A DNA stretch of 64,000 nucleotides from NCBI GenBank assembly GCA_021324465.1, contig JAJPJB010000092.1:1-64000 (forward strand), written 5' to 3'. Under the pieces are notes generated by a model that saw nothing but the letters and a program-made list of their open reading frames with translations, did not search any database and was not told the DNA's origin. This document shows, piece by piece, positions 1-9,297 of this stretch. The stretch's first letter is position 1. Each line of letters begins with the position of its first letter. A program made the position numbers and the translations under genes. This stretch comes from Hyphomicrobiaceae bacterium. GTDB lineage: Bacteria; Pseudomonadota; Alphaproteobacteria; Rhizobiales; Xanthobacteraceae.

Positions 1-1
1 A

Positions 2-1855
2 GGCATCGGCGCGCTGCGCGATGAATCAGACCGCGACGGCTATCGCGTGGTCATCGAACTGCGGCGCGAAGCGATGCCCGATGTGGTGCTCAATCAGCTC
101 TATCGCTTCACGGCACTGCAGTCCTCATTCGGCGCCAATATGGTGGCGCTCGACGGCGGGCGGCCGCAGGTGATGAATCTGAAGGATCTTTTGCAGTCCT
201 TCATCTCGTTTCGCGAACAGGTCGTCTACCGCCGGACCAAGCATCTGCTTGGCAAGGCGCGCGACCGCGCGCATATCCTGGTCGGGCTGGCGATTGCAGT
301 GGCCAATATCGATGAGGTCATCCGGCTCATTCGCGCCGCGCGCGATGCCAACGAGGCGCGCGAGCAATTGATGAGCCGGGACTGGCCGGCGCGCGATGTG
401 GCGGTCATGGTCACGTTGATCGACGATCCGCGCCACGTCGTGACCAATGCGGGCACCACTCGGCTCTCCGCGGAGCAGGCCAAAGCCATTCTCGATCTGC
501 GCCTGCAGCGGCTGACGGCGCTCGGCCGTGACGAGATCAAGGAGGAACTCGACAAGCTCGCCACCGAGATCGCCGATTATCTCGAGATCCTGCGCTCGCG
601 CGCGCGCATTCAAGCGATCGTCAAGGACGAGCTCGCCGCCATCAAAAACGAATTCGCCACACCGCGCAAAACAGTAATCGTCGACCAGGAAGGCGAGATG
701 GAAGACGAGGATCTGATCCAGCGCGAGGACATGGTCGTCACCGTTTCGCACGCCGGCTACGTCAAGCGTGTGCCGCTGTCGACCTACCGGGCGCAGAAGC
801 GCGGCGGCAAAGGCCGCGCCGGCATGCAGACGCGCGACGAGGATTTCGTTACGCGGCTGTTCGTGGCTTCCACGCATACGCCTGTACTGTTCTTCTCCTC
901 GCTCGGCAAGGTCTACAAGGAGAAGGTGTGGCGGCTGCCGCAGGCCGCACCCCAGGCGCGCGGCAAGGCGCTGATCAATATCCTGCCGCTGGAGCAGGGC
1001 GAGAACATCACCACCATCATGCCGCTGCCAGAGGACGAACAGAGCTGGGACAAGCTCGACGTCATGTTCGCCACCACGCGGGGCACGGTGCGGCGCAACA
1101 AGCTGTCCGACTTCGTCGATGTGCGGCGCTCCGGCATCATCGCCATGAAGCTCGACGAGGGCGACGCCATTGTCGACGTGCAGATCTGCAAGGAAAGCGA
1201 CGACGTGCTGCTCACCTCGGCCGGCGGCCAGTGCATCCGCTTTGCCGTGACCGACGTGCGCGTGTTCCAGGGCCGTACCTCGATGGGCGTGCGCGGCATC
1301 AATCTGGCCGAAGGCGACAAGGTGATTTCGCTCTCCATCCTGCGCCATGTCGAGGCGACGGCGGATGAGCGCATGGCCTATCTGAAGCGGGCCAACGCGG
1401 TGCGCCGCGGCAGTAACGGCGAAGCCGAGGAGAACGGCGGCACGGATCAGGAGGAGGCCGAGGGCGCAATCGAGCTTGGTGAGCGGCGCTATGTTGAAAT
1501 GTCGGCGGCCGAGCAATTCGTGCTGACGATTTCAGAAAAAGGCTTTGGCAAGCGCACCTCATCCTACGAATACCGCACTACGGGCCGCGGCGGCAAAGGC
1601 ATTGTTGCCATGTCCGTCACCGAACGGAACGGGCGGCTGGTCGCCTCCTTCCCCATCGAGGAGAGCGATCAGATCATGCTGGTCACCAACGGCGGCCAAT
1701 TGATCCGCTGCCCGGTCGACGGCATTCGCATCGCCGGCCGCTCGACACAAGGTGTCATCGTGTTCTCGACAGCCGACGGCGAGAAGGTGGCGTCGGTCGA
1801 GCGGCTGTCCGAAGAAGGCGAGCAGGGCGACGGCAACGGCAATGGCAGTGAGTAA
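2..1855 (+). CDS. gyrA: DNA gyrase subunit A, C-terminal part (5' truncated by window edge)
   Basis: Continuous reading frame from window edge; GyrA coiled-coil and beta-pinwheel C-terminal repeats (e.g. YRAQKRGGKGRAGM, YRTTGRGGKGIVAM). Confidence 0.97.
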   Translation, partial: GIGALRDESDRDGYRVVIELRREAMPDVVLNQLYRFTALQSSFGANMVALDGGRPQVMNLKDLLQSFISFREQVVYRRTKHLLGKARDRAHILVGLAIAVANIDEVIRLIRAARDANEAREQLMSRDWPARDVAVMVTLIDDPRHVVTNAGTTRLSAEQAKAILDLRLQRLTALGRDEIKEELDKLATEIADYLEILRSRARIQAIVKDELAAIKNEFATPRKTVIVDQEGEMEDEDLIQREDMVVTVSHAGYVKRVPLSTYRAQKRGGKGRAGMQTRDEDFVTRLFVASTHTPVLFFSSLGKVYKEKVWRLPQAAPQARGKALINILPLEQGENITTIMPLPEDEQSWDKLDVMFATTRGTVRRNKLSDFVDVRRSGIIAMKLDEGDAIVDVQICKESDDVLLTSAGGQCIRFAVTDVRVFQGRTSMGVRGINLAEGDKVISLSILRHVEATADERMAYLKRANAVRRGSNGEAEENGGTDQEEAEGAIELGERRYVEMSAAEQFVLTISEKGFGKRTSSYEYRTTGRGGKGIVAMSVTERNGRLVASFPIEESDQIMLVTNGGQLIRCPVDGIRIAGRSTQGVIVFSTADGEKVASVERLSEEGEQGDGNGNGSE

Positions 1856-2171
1856 AACATCCGCGCAGTTCCTGTCGTGCGCGTGGGTTGGCCGCGCCGC
1901 CGCGTAATCCGCCACTCATGGCGCTGCCCCCGGGAAACCTGACGGCTGATCGCGCGGCGGCGCGGTGCTTGTGGGCGGCAGCATTTGGCTGTCGCTGGCG
2001 CGGCGAACGGTTTGAGCCGCGATCTGCGGTGTATCGCGCACGCTGTCACTTGGCGGCATTGCTTTTGGCGCGATGATGGGTTTGGCTGAGCTTGCCGCGG
2101 GCCGCGCTTAACCGCGCTGTCGGCAGGCCGGGACGGGGCCGGACGGAGGGGACCGGGGGGCCGATGCAATC

Positions 2172-3044
2172 ATGATAGGCCGCGATGCCGGCATGGGGCT
2201 TATCGCCTTGGCGCTGTGGTTCGCTCCCGCGACGCCGGCAGGAGCGGCGTCGCGCGCCCATGTCTATCTGTTTCGCGGGCTTGCCGATGTGTTCTCCACC
2301 GGGATGGACACGCTCGCTGACGAATTGAATCAGCACGGCGTCTATGCCACCTCGCACAGCCATAACGATTGGAAGTCGTTGGCCGACAGGGCGGCGGCGG
2401 AGTTCAAGGCAGGCAAGGAAGGCCCGATCATTCTCATCGGCCACTCGCTGGGCGCCGACGCCGTGATGGAAATGGCCGATTATCTCGGCGACAAGGGCGT
2501 CCCCGTAGCGCTGGTGATGCCCTTCGACGGCACGCAGTCATTTCCGGTCCCCGGCAATGTCGGCCGCGTCGTCAATTTCACGCAGCGCGACTATGCCTTC
2601 ATGCGGCCGGGCGCCGGATTTCACGGTTCGCTCAACAATGTCGATCTACGAGGGGACGGCGACATCGGCCATCTCAACATCGACAAGGTGCCGCGGCTGC
2701 ATGCGCGGGCGATCAAGGAGGTTTTGGCCGTGGTCGGCGGACATGTCGCGCCGGTCGCGGCGAAGCCTGTGCCGCGCGCCGTCGAAGGCGAGGAGACCGC
2801 GCATCGTGACGGGACCGCGCGCAGCGATCACGATATCCGACGAAGCGAGGAGCCGGCCGCCCCGACGCCGCCAAATACGGATCAGGCGGCAAAGGCATCT
2901 GCGGTGAAGATCGAGACAAGCACGCCTGCCGCCGTCGCTCAACCGACGCCGCCCGTGGCGCCGGCAAACGCTGCGGCGCCGCCGGCACCGCCGCCACAGC
3001 CGTCTCGTGTCGCGCCGGCTAAGCTGTTGCAAATTCCGGACTGA
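2172..3044 (+). CDS. alpha/beta-hydrolase-like (lipase/thioesterase-type) protein with proline/alanine-rich C-terminal tail
   Basis: Signal-like N-terminus; GHSLGAD nucleophile-elbow motif; low-complexity PTPP/PAPP tail. Confidence 0.7.
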   Translation: MIGRDAGMGLIALALWFAPATPAGAASRAHVYLFRGLADVFSTGMDTLADELNQHGVYATSHSHNDWKSLADRAAAEFKAGKEGPIILIGHSLGADAVMEMADYLGDKGVPVALVMPFDGTQSFPVPGNVGRVVNFTQRDYAFMRPGAGFHGSLNNVDLRGDGDIGHLNIDKVPRLHARAIKEVLAVVGGHVAPVAAKPVPRAVEGEETAHRDGTARSDHDIRRSEEPAAPTPPNTDQAAKASAVKIETSTPAAVAQPTPPVAPANAAAPPAPPPQPSRVAPAKLLQIPD

Positions 3045-3049
3045 GCGCA

Positions 3050-3895
3050 ATGAAGGGGCGGGGGGGCGTCGCGACGGCATCAGGAAGAATTGGTCTGGTG
3101 CTTTCGGTCTTATTGTTGCTCGCCTGCATTGAAGTCGGCCGCACCGCTGCACGCGCCCAGAGTGCTGACCCGCGGATCGCCGATCTTGTGCAAGCTGGAC
3201 GAGTTCGTGTCGGACTTGGTCTCGGCAACCATGCCGCCGCGATCAAAGATCCCACGACCGGCGAGATGCACGGCATGGCCGTCGACCTCGCCCGCGCGCT
3301 CGCGGCCCGTATCGGCGTCGCGCTCGAACCGATCATGTATCCGCGGCCCGGCGCCGTGTTCGAGGGCGTACGCAACAGCGCCTGGGACGTGACGTTTCTG
3401 GTGGTCGATCCGGAACGCACCGCCGAGGCGGACGCATCGCCGATCTATATGCAGAGCGAGTTCACCTATCTGGTGCCGGCCGGCTCGCCGATTCGCCGCG
3501 TCGCGGATGCCGACCGGCCAGGTATGCGCATTGCGGTACGGCGCGGGGACGCCGTCGATCTGCGCTTGAGCCGCATACTCAAACATGCGCAATTGCGGCG
3601 CGCCAATGATCAAGTTGCCGGCATCGGCTTGTTGCGCTCCGGGCGCGTCAATGCTTACGCGGCACCGCGCTCGACGCTGCTTGCGATCGCGGCGCAAGTG
3701 CCGGGCTCCCATGTTTTGGACGACGCTTTCGGGACGACATCGTGGGCGGCTTTCGTGCCCAAGGGCCATGCCGGGCGACTTGCTTATGTGAGCGAGTTTG
3801 TCGAGGCTGCCAAAGCCAACGGGCTGATCGCGCAATTCATCGCGCGCGAAGGCTTGCGCGGCATAACAGTGGCGCCGCCGTCGAAAACGCAATGA
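3050..3895 (+). CDS. ABC transporter substrate-binding protein (SBP_bac_3-like)
   Basis: Signal peptide followed by family-3 SBP-like sequence (VRVGLGLGNHAAAIKDPTTGEMHGMAVDLARALAARIGV). Confidence 0.8.
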   Translation: MKGRGGVATASGRIGLVLSVLLLLACIEVGRTAARAQSADPRIADLVQAGRVRVGLGLGNHAAAIKDPTTGEMHGMAVDLARALAARIGVALEPIMYPRPGAVFEGVRNSAWDVTFLVVDPERTAEADASPIYMQSEFTYLVPAGSPIRRVADADRPGMRIAVRRGDAVDLRLSRILKHAQLRRANDQVAGIGLLRSGRVNAYAAPRSTLLAIAAQVPGSHVLDDAFGTTSWAAFVPKGHAGRLAYVSEFVEAAKANGLIAQFIAREGLRGITVAPPSKTQ

Positions 3896-3960
3896 TCAGC
3901 AGCGCCCGCGCTTGCACGTGCGGCAGATGCGGCTAACATTGCAAAAGCAGGAGCAGCGCC

Positions 3961-4842
3961 ATGACGATGCCGCTTGCGCTCGACGATATCTCGATCCATC
4001 CGGTGGTCGAGCAACCGCAATGCACGTCGTTTGAAGCTTTCAGCTTCTTTCCCGCGCTCACCAAAGACATGGTGGCGGAAAACCGCGATTGGCTCATGCC
4101 GCGCTACGTCACGCCTGCCGGCAACCTCGTGATGTGCATTCAGAGCTTTGTGATCAAGACGCCGCATCATAATATTCTCGTCGATGCCTGCGTCGGCAAT
4201 CACAAGCCGCGGCCAAGCCGGCCGTTCTGGCACATGCTCAACAGCGACCGTTTCGAAAAAAGCCTCGCGGCGCTCGGGCTTGGCGTGAACGATATCGATT
4301 ATGTGATGTGCACGCATCTGCACACCGATCACGTCGGCTGGAACACGCGGCTTGAAAATGGTCGCTGGGTTCCGACCTTTCCAAAGGCGCGTTACATCAT
4401 GTCGGAGCGCGAGCTGAACCATTGGACGGAACGCGAAAAGCAGAATCCGGCAAGCGTGCCTTGGATCACCGATTCCGTGCTGCCAATCGTGGCTGCAAAA
4501 CGCGAGCAGGTCGTCAAAAGCGATTTTGCGTTCAACGAACACATCCGGTTCATTCCGACGCCCGGTCACACCATCGACCATTACTCGATCCTGGTCGGCA
4601 GCCCCGGCGCAGATGTATTGATCACCGGCGACATGATCCATTCGCCGCTGCAGGGCAGATATACCGACCTGGGCATGATGTCGGACTACGATTCGGTCCA
4701 GGCCGGGCGGACGCGGCGGCAGATTTTCGATCGCTTCAGCGAGACGCCGACAATCCTGTGCGCCACGCACTTTCCGGCGCCTTCGAGCGCACGCGTAAGG
4801 CGTTGGGGCGATGGTTACAAATTTGTCGCGACGGAAGGCTGA
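3961..4842 (+). CDS. MBL-fold metallo-hydrolase
   Basis: HLHTDHVGWN and TPGHTIDHYS metal-binding motifs. Confidence 0.9.
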   Translation: MTMPLALDDISIHPVVEQPQCTSFEAFSFFPALTKDMVAENRDWLMPRYVTPAGNLVMCIQSFVIKTPHHNILVDACVGNHKPRPSRPFWHMLNSDRFEKSLAALGLGVNDIDYVMCTHLHTDHVGWNTRLENGRWVPTFPKARYIMSERELNHWTEREKQNPASVPWITDSVLPIVAAKREQVVKSDFAFNEHIRFIPTPGHTIDHYSILVGSPGADVLITGDMIHSPLQGRYTDLGMMSDYDSVQAGRTRRQIFDRFSETPTILCATHFPAPSSARVRRWGDGYKFVATEG

Positions 4843-4914
4843 GCCTGATGATATGGTGATGCTATCGGAGGCGGCCGGGATGTGAACGTGCTGCTATTGT
4901 CCCGGGAGGCGGCC

Positions 4915-5415
4915 ATGAACGAGCATCGTCATACCAAGGTTGCCGCGGACGAACGCTGGAAACATGACGGCGTGCGCGTCATTCCCGGCAATCAGTTGGA
5001 CCCGAACGTCCCCTCGACTCCCGGCATGGATCGCAAGGCCGCGATCAATTTCGCCCGCGTCGGCGCGCAAAAGCTCTGGGCCGGCACGGTGACGATCAAG
5101 CCCGACGCCAAGACCGGCGCGCATCATCACGGTCACCTCGAGAGCATCATTTATGTGGTGCGCGGCAGAGCGCGTATGCGCTGGGGCGAACATTTGCAAT
5201 TCACCGCGGAAGCAGGTCCGGGCGATTTCATCTTCGTTCCGCCTTACGTGCCGCATCAGGAGATCAATGCCTCGACCGAAGAGGTACTGGAATGCGTGCT
5301 GGTACGCAGCGACGGCGAGGCGATCGCCATCAATCTCGACATCGAGCCGGTGGAGAAGCCCGAGACGGTGTTGTGGATCGATCCGATCCACCGCGATCCG
5401 CACGCGCAGAAATAA
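4915..5415 (+). CDS. cupin domain protein
   Basis: Cupin motif GAHHHGHLESIIYVVRGRARMRWG...PGDFIFVPPYVPHQE; start with RBS at 4915 preferred over the 4882 ORF start. Confidence 0.85.
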   Translation: MNEHRHTKVAADERWKHDGVRVIPGNQLDPNVPSTPGMDRKAAINFARVGAQKLWAGTVTIKPDAKTGAHHHGHLESIIYVVRGRARMRWGEHLQFTAEAGPGDFIFVPPYVPHQEINASTEEVLECVLVRSDGEAIAINLDIEPVEKPETVLWIDPIHRDPHAQK

Positions 5416-6018
5416 TTATTGCAGCAGCCGATAGCCGAAGGTGTGGCATTCGCCCAGGCCACATTGCATGACGGCCGAAACAAAATTGATCGCGCAGAGC
5501 AGGGTGATGTAGACGGCGAGTGCGCGAGCCAGGCGCGCGAAGTGGTGCTTATCGTCCGATGCATCGCACACGCCGCCGAACAGCGCCAGTCGGGCGGCAA
5601 GACCGAACAGGAGCGCAAGCGCGATCAGGGCGGACCAGACCGGCAAGTGCAGGCCGAGTACGGCGCTGCCGATATAGGCGTGGCCGGGGCGCGGGTAAAT
5701 ATCGAGCAGCGTTTGGCGTAGCGCAATCACCAAGAGCAGCACGGCAAAGATCAGCGCCACACCGGTGCCGCGTTCCGAGCGGCCGGAGCGCAATTGCAAA
5801 ATGAGGCCAAAGCAGCAGCCAAACATGGCATAGCGCTGCAACAGGCAGAGCGGGCAGGGAATTTCGCCAAAGGCATATTGCATGCCCATGGCCGCGGTCA
5901 GAATGGCAGCAAGGATCGCCAGCATCGCCAGGAGGGCCAGGCGGCCCAACGCAGGCGGCAGGGGGAAGTGCCCCCCAGAGCTTTGCTCATAGCTGCAGCC
6001 AGGGCATGCGGAAGCCAT
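5416..6018 (-). CDS. dsbB: disulfide bond formation protein B family
   Basis: Four-TM protein with CPLCLLQRYAM motif typical of DsbB; start at 6018 is my choice within the longer ORF 5416..6144. Confidence 0.8.
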   Translation of the reverse strand: MASACPGCSYEQSSGGHFPLPPALGRLALLAMLAILAAILTAAMGMQYAFGEIPCPLCLLQRYAMFGCCFGLILQLRSGRSERGTGVALIFAVLLLVIALRQTLLDIYPRPGHAYIGSAVLGLHLPVWSALIALALLFGLAARLALFGGVCDASDDKHHFARLARALAVYITLLCAINFVSAVMQCGLGECHTFGYRLLQ

Positions 6019-6160
6019 AGTCGGCGCTGTAAATCTCGAAAAGAAACAACCAAATACACAAGACCGACGACAGCAGCAGGCAGGCGACCGCCATGCGACC
6101 CAGCCCGGAAAGGTCAAGGATGAAAGCGAGCAACAAGCTTGCAAAGACGGCTGCCATCAT
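5987..6160 (-). CDS. small membrane protein (57 aa), DUF5993-like, upstream of and overlapping dsbB
   Basis: Not in ORF track (<60 aa). Hand translation: MMAAVFASLLLAFILDLSGLGRMAVACLLLSSVLCIWLFLFEIYSADYGFRMPWLQL*. Two hydrophobic stretches; position next to dsbB fits DUF5993-type proteins. Confidence 0.65.
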   Translation of the reverse strand: MMAAVFASLLLAFILDLSGLGRMAVACLLLSSVLCIWLFLFEIYSADYGFRMPWLQL

Positions 6161-6963
6161 GGGTGCGAACGTCCCCGCATTGACGGCTCAGCCGTGGACA
6201 AGAGCGCTGCGGCCCGTGCGAGCACGGCCAGCACGACAAAGTTTTGCCGCAGCGTTCCGAGGACTGATCCCATGAAAGCGCGCCGCGGCGCAAACCCAGT
6301 CCGCCGCGAACCCCAAGTACGCGTCTTTGACAGACGAGATTGTCATCGCGCCCCCGCTACAGCAATGCGGTCGATGAATACCACAAATTGATTACCGCAA
6401 ATTCTGAACCAACCCGACACGCGATGCACTGCAGGATTGTCTTGATCTCTCAAGTCACCGGAACGTGTCTGATGGACAAACGCGATGGTCTCGGTCGAAA
6501 GGCCGCCGGGCCGGGATCTGTTCTCCGTGCTCTACCGTGCGGCAAGCGCGCGAAGAGGCGCAAGGATGACACGGCGCCTGCCGCAGCAATCGGCGGCGTT
6601 CATTCGGCTGCCAAACGGGCGGATCAGCGGCCAATACGCCCTCCCTGGCATATAATCTGCGGTTAAGTAATTGGCCTGGCTATCGATTGCATCTTTGGCC
6701 GCGCTTGCAGTAGCACGCTACCGGCGAACCGCTGCAAGTGTGCTTTGCACCATTCCTGTGCATTGCAGCGCGGCTCGCTAGTTCGCCTTGCTTCCAGTTG
6801 CATTGCGCAAAATTACAGAATGCCGTTCGCAACCCGTTGCCATTGTGCAACAAAATCCGAAATTGCAAGCATGGAACCTTGCGCGGCCTGTTCTTGTGTG
6901 TGAGAGTGAACTGTTCCCCCAGGGGGCTTTTCCGAGGGGTGTCTCACGTTGGAGGAGGAACTT

Positions 6964-7209
6964 ATGCGCCGTTTTGGGCTTTCGCTGTGCCTCGCACTGG
7001 CAGTATCGGGGCTTGCCTATTCTGCTCAGGCTGCCGGGTTGAATTGCGCTGTCGGGTTGTCCGTTCACAAGGGTGCGTCGATCTGGCTGCACCACAAGAA
7101 GCTGACATCCTGCGCAGGCGCCATGGGCTGCAAGTGCGTGTCCTGCTACGATCTTAACGGCTCCGTCTATTCGGCCTGCTACCCGCTGGTAGCGGCGATG
7201 CCAAAGTAA
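6964..7209 (+). CDS. small secreted cysteine-rich protein (81 aa)
   Basis: Strong RBS (GGAGGAGGAA), signal peptide ending SAQA, mature part with 6 Cys (NC..SC..GCKCVSC..AC). Confidence 0.75.
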   Translation: MRRFGLSLCLALAVSGLAYSAQAAGLNCAVGLSVHKGASIWLHHKKLTSCAGAMGCKCVSCYDLNGSVYSACYPLVAAMPK

Positions 7210-7258
7210 CGCCGGCGTATTCGCGCATTTCTCACGGCGTTTAAGTTCGGATAGCTGC

Positions 7259-7308
7259 GCCGGCGCCAAGCTCCGCTGAAAAGCGCAGCTTGGGCGCTGG
7301 CTTTTTTT
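7259..7308 (+). terminator. Rho-independent terminator downstream of the Cys-rich gene
   Basis: GC-rich imperfect stem gccggcgccaagct...agcttgggcgctggc followed by TTTTTTT. Confidence 0.75.
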
Positions 7309-7658
7309 GTCTATTTGGATCGAGCGACTCGGTGAGCCTGAACCGGCTTGCCCGAAGCCATAGCCTTTGCGCCGTCGCCGGCGTGGAAGCGGCAACCCGG
7401 TGCGAGAATGGCGCCGCAAGGCACGGCTAGGCATTTGCGGGCCACCACGCCTGTAGTTCCGCTCAACAATCCGTGACGCCGATGTCCGGAAACTTTCGCA
7501 TGGCACCCTTGTTGGCTCCATAGCGTTCCGTATCTCCTATGCCGATGATCGCGGCGCAAGGCGCCCGCAGATGGCTCTGGATGCGCAAATTGCACAAGCA
7601 TATTTCGCGCCGACTGTGCTCAACGCCGGACGCCTAATCGGAACAAAGGATGCTTGCC

Positions 7659-8153
7659 ATGAAAATCGACAGCTTGGAGAAAATGTACATCGCCGAACTG
7701 CAGGAACTCGCCAGCGCCGAGCGGCAGCTTTCCGAATGTCTACCGCGCGTGGCGCGCGCCGCAGCGCACGCAGCGCTCAGAGATGCTCTGTTCGACCACC
7801 AAGACGTGGCAACGGCGCAGGTCTCGCAGCTTGAAGCAACCCTGAAGAAGCACGGCGCAAATCCCAATGAGCATATCGATCAAGCCATGCAGGCTCTGGT
7901 TTACGAGACCGAAAAAATGCTGCCCATGCTGAAAGGTCAGCGGATTCGCGACGCCGGTCTCATCGCGTCGATACAACGATTGAAGCACTACCAAATCGCG
8001 GCTTATGGAACGGCCGCGGCGCTCGCCGGACAGCTCAAATTCACAGATGACGAGAAATTGCTGCATCAATTCGTCGAGGACGAAAAGGAAGGCGACGCCA
8101 TTTTGACTGATCTCGCCGAAAGCGAAGTCAATCCCGACGCGCTGGCAGCGTAA
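7659..8153 (+). CDS. DUF892 / YciE-like ferritin-like protein
   Basis: MKIDSLEKMYIAELQELASAERQL...VEDEKEGDAILTDLAE matches the YciE/DUF892 pattern. Confidence 0.88.
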   Translation: MKIDSLEKMYIAELQELASAERQLSECLPRVARAAAHAALRDALFDHQDVATAQVSQLEATLKKHGANPNEHIDQAMQALVYETEKMLPMLKGQRIRDAGLIASIQRLKHYQIAAYGTAAALAGQLKFTDDEKLLHQFVEDEKEGDAILTDLAESEVNPDALAA

Positions 8154-8378
8154 TCAGACCGGCCGAACCGAACCACGATTTCGCGGCGCTGAGTTTCTGG
8201 GGCAGGTCGCGCCGGAGGGCGCCCCGAAACCGGATGACGCTCTTTTGCTCTGGAGACGCCCGCGCTGCTGCCGAATGCGGCGGCGCGGGGACTGATGTTT
8301 GTGCGCTCTTGCAATGAACCCCGGCACATGAGGACGCGTTTTCAAATAAGCAATCATGGACAGACAAAAGGGACCCCG

Positions 8379-8944
8379 ATGAACCGTTCTGAGCCCCTGT
8401 TAAGGCCGTGGGCTCAAGCTAGGCCTGATCCCGGCATCGATCAGCCGCCGCCGGAACATTATCTCGGCGCGTTCAACAAGACCTTGGCCGACAAGGGCTT
8501 CATCGTCACGACGGTGGACAATCTGATTAGATGGGCGCGCAGCGGATCGCTGATGTGGATGACGTTTGGGCTTGCTTGTTGCGCCATCGAGATGATGCAG
8601 ATGGCGATGCCGCGTTACGATGCCGAGCGGTTCGGCTTTGCGCCGCGCGCCAGCCCTCGCCAGGCCGATGTGATGATCGTTGCGGGCACGCTCTGCAACA
8701 AATGGCGCCCGCTTTGCGGAAGGTCTACGACCAAATGCCGGAGCCACGCTATGTAATCTCAATGGGCTCCTGCGCCAACGGCGGCGGCTATTATCACTAT
8801 TCATATTCGGTGGTGCGTGGCTGCGACAAGATCATTCCGGTGGACATTTATGTTCCCGGCTGCCCGCCGACTGCCGAAGCATTGCTCTATGGCGTCCTGT
8901 TGCTGCAGCAAAAGATTCGCCGCAGCGGCAGTATCGAGCGCTAG
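8379..8944 (+). pseudogene. nuoB: NADH-quinone oxidoreductase subunit B (NuoB) paralog, interrupted by a -1 frameshift near 8701
   Basis: 5' half in one frame ([49 protein letters not shown]), 3' half in another ([69 protein letters not shown]). Confidence 0.9.
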
Positions 8945-9103
8945 TTGCCACTTTGCCGAGCTCATGACCCAGGTCCGATCAAGATGCGGACTTCCATCCT
9001 GCGACAATTCACGCCTGGAACTTTGCGCCACCGCCGCCGATGATGGATGGGGGCGCTCACCAAAAGAACGACCGCCGGATCAACGGCGCCGTGAGGAGGA
9101 CGA

Positions 9104-9256
9104 ATGTTCGGCGATACGGCTGTTGATGCCACGCTCTGGCTCATTCTCGCGGCCATGGCCGCGCTGGTCTATGGGGGCTGCGTTTTTACATCCAAAAAGA
9201 AGACGCTAAAGGCGGACGAAACGGCGCCTGAACTAAAGTTTGATCGTGCGGCTTGA
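9104..9256 (+). CDS. small single-TM membrane protein (50 aa)
   Basis: Not in ORF track. GAGGAGG RBS; MFGDTAVDATLWLILAAMAALVYGGCVFTSKKKTLKADETAPELKFDRAA*. Confidence 0.55.
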   Translation: MFGDTAVDATLWLILAAMAALVYGGCVFTSKKKTLKADETAPELKFDRAA

Positions 9257-9297
9257 GGCTAGGGCCAAGCGAGAGGAGTCAGTTGGCGCAGCGCGCG

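Noticed and set aside
125-1516. 463-aa minus-strand ORF opposite gyrA
   Set aside because: Shadow ORF of a GC-rich housekeeping gene.
7311-7601. 96-aa minus-strand ORF downstream of the Cys-rich gene
   Set aside because: No recognisable motif, no clear RBS; insufficient support.
8695-8710. Programmed frameshifting as explanation for the split nuoB
   Set aside because: No strong slippery heptamer or obvious downstream structure; a single-base deletion in an A-run is simpler.
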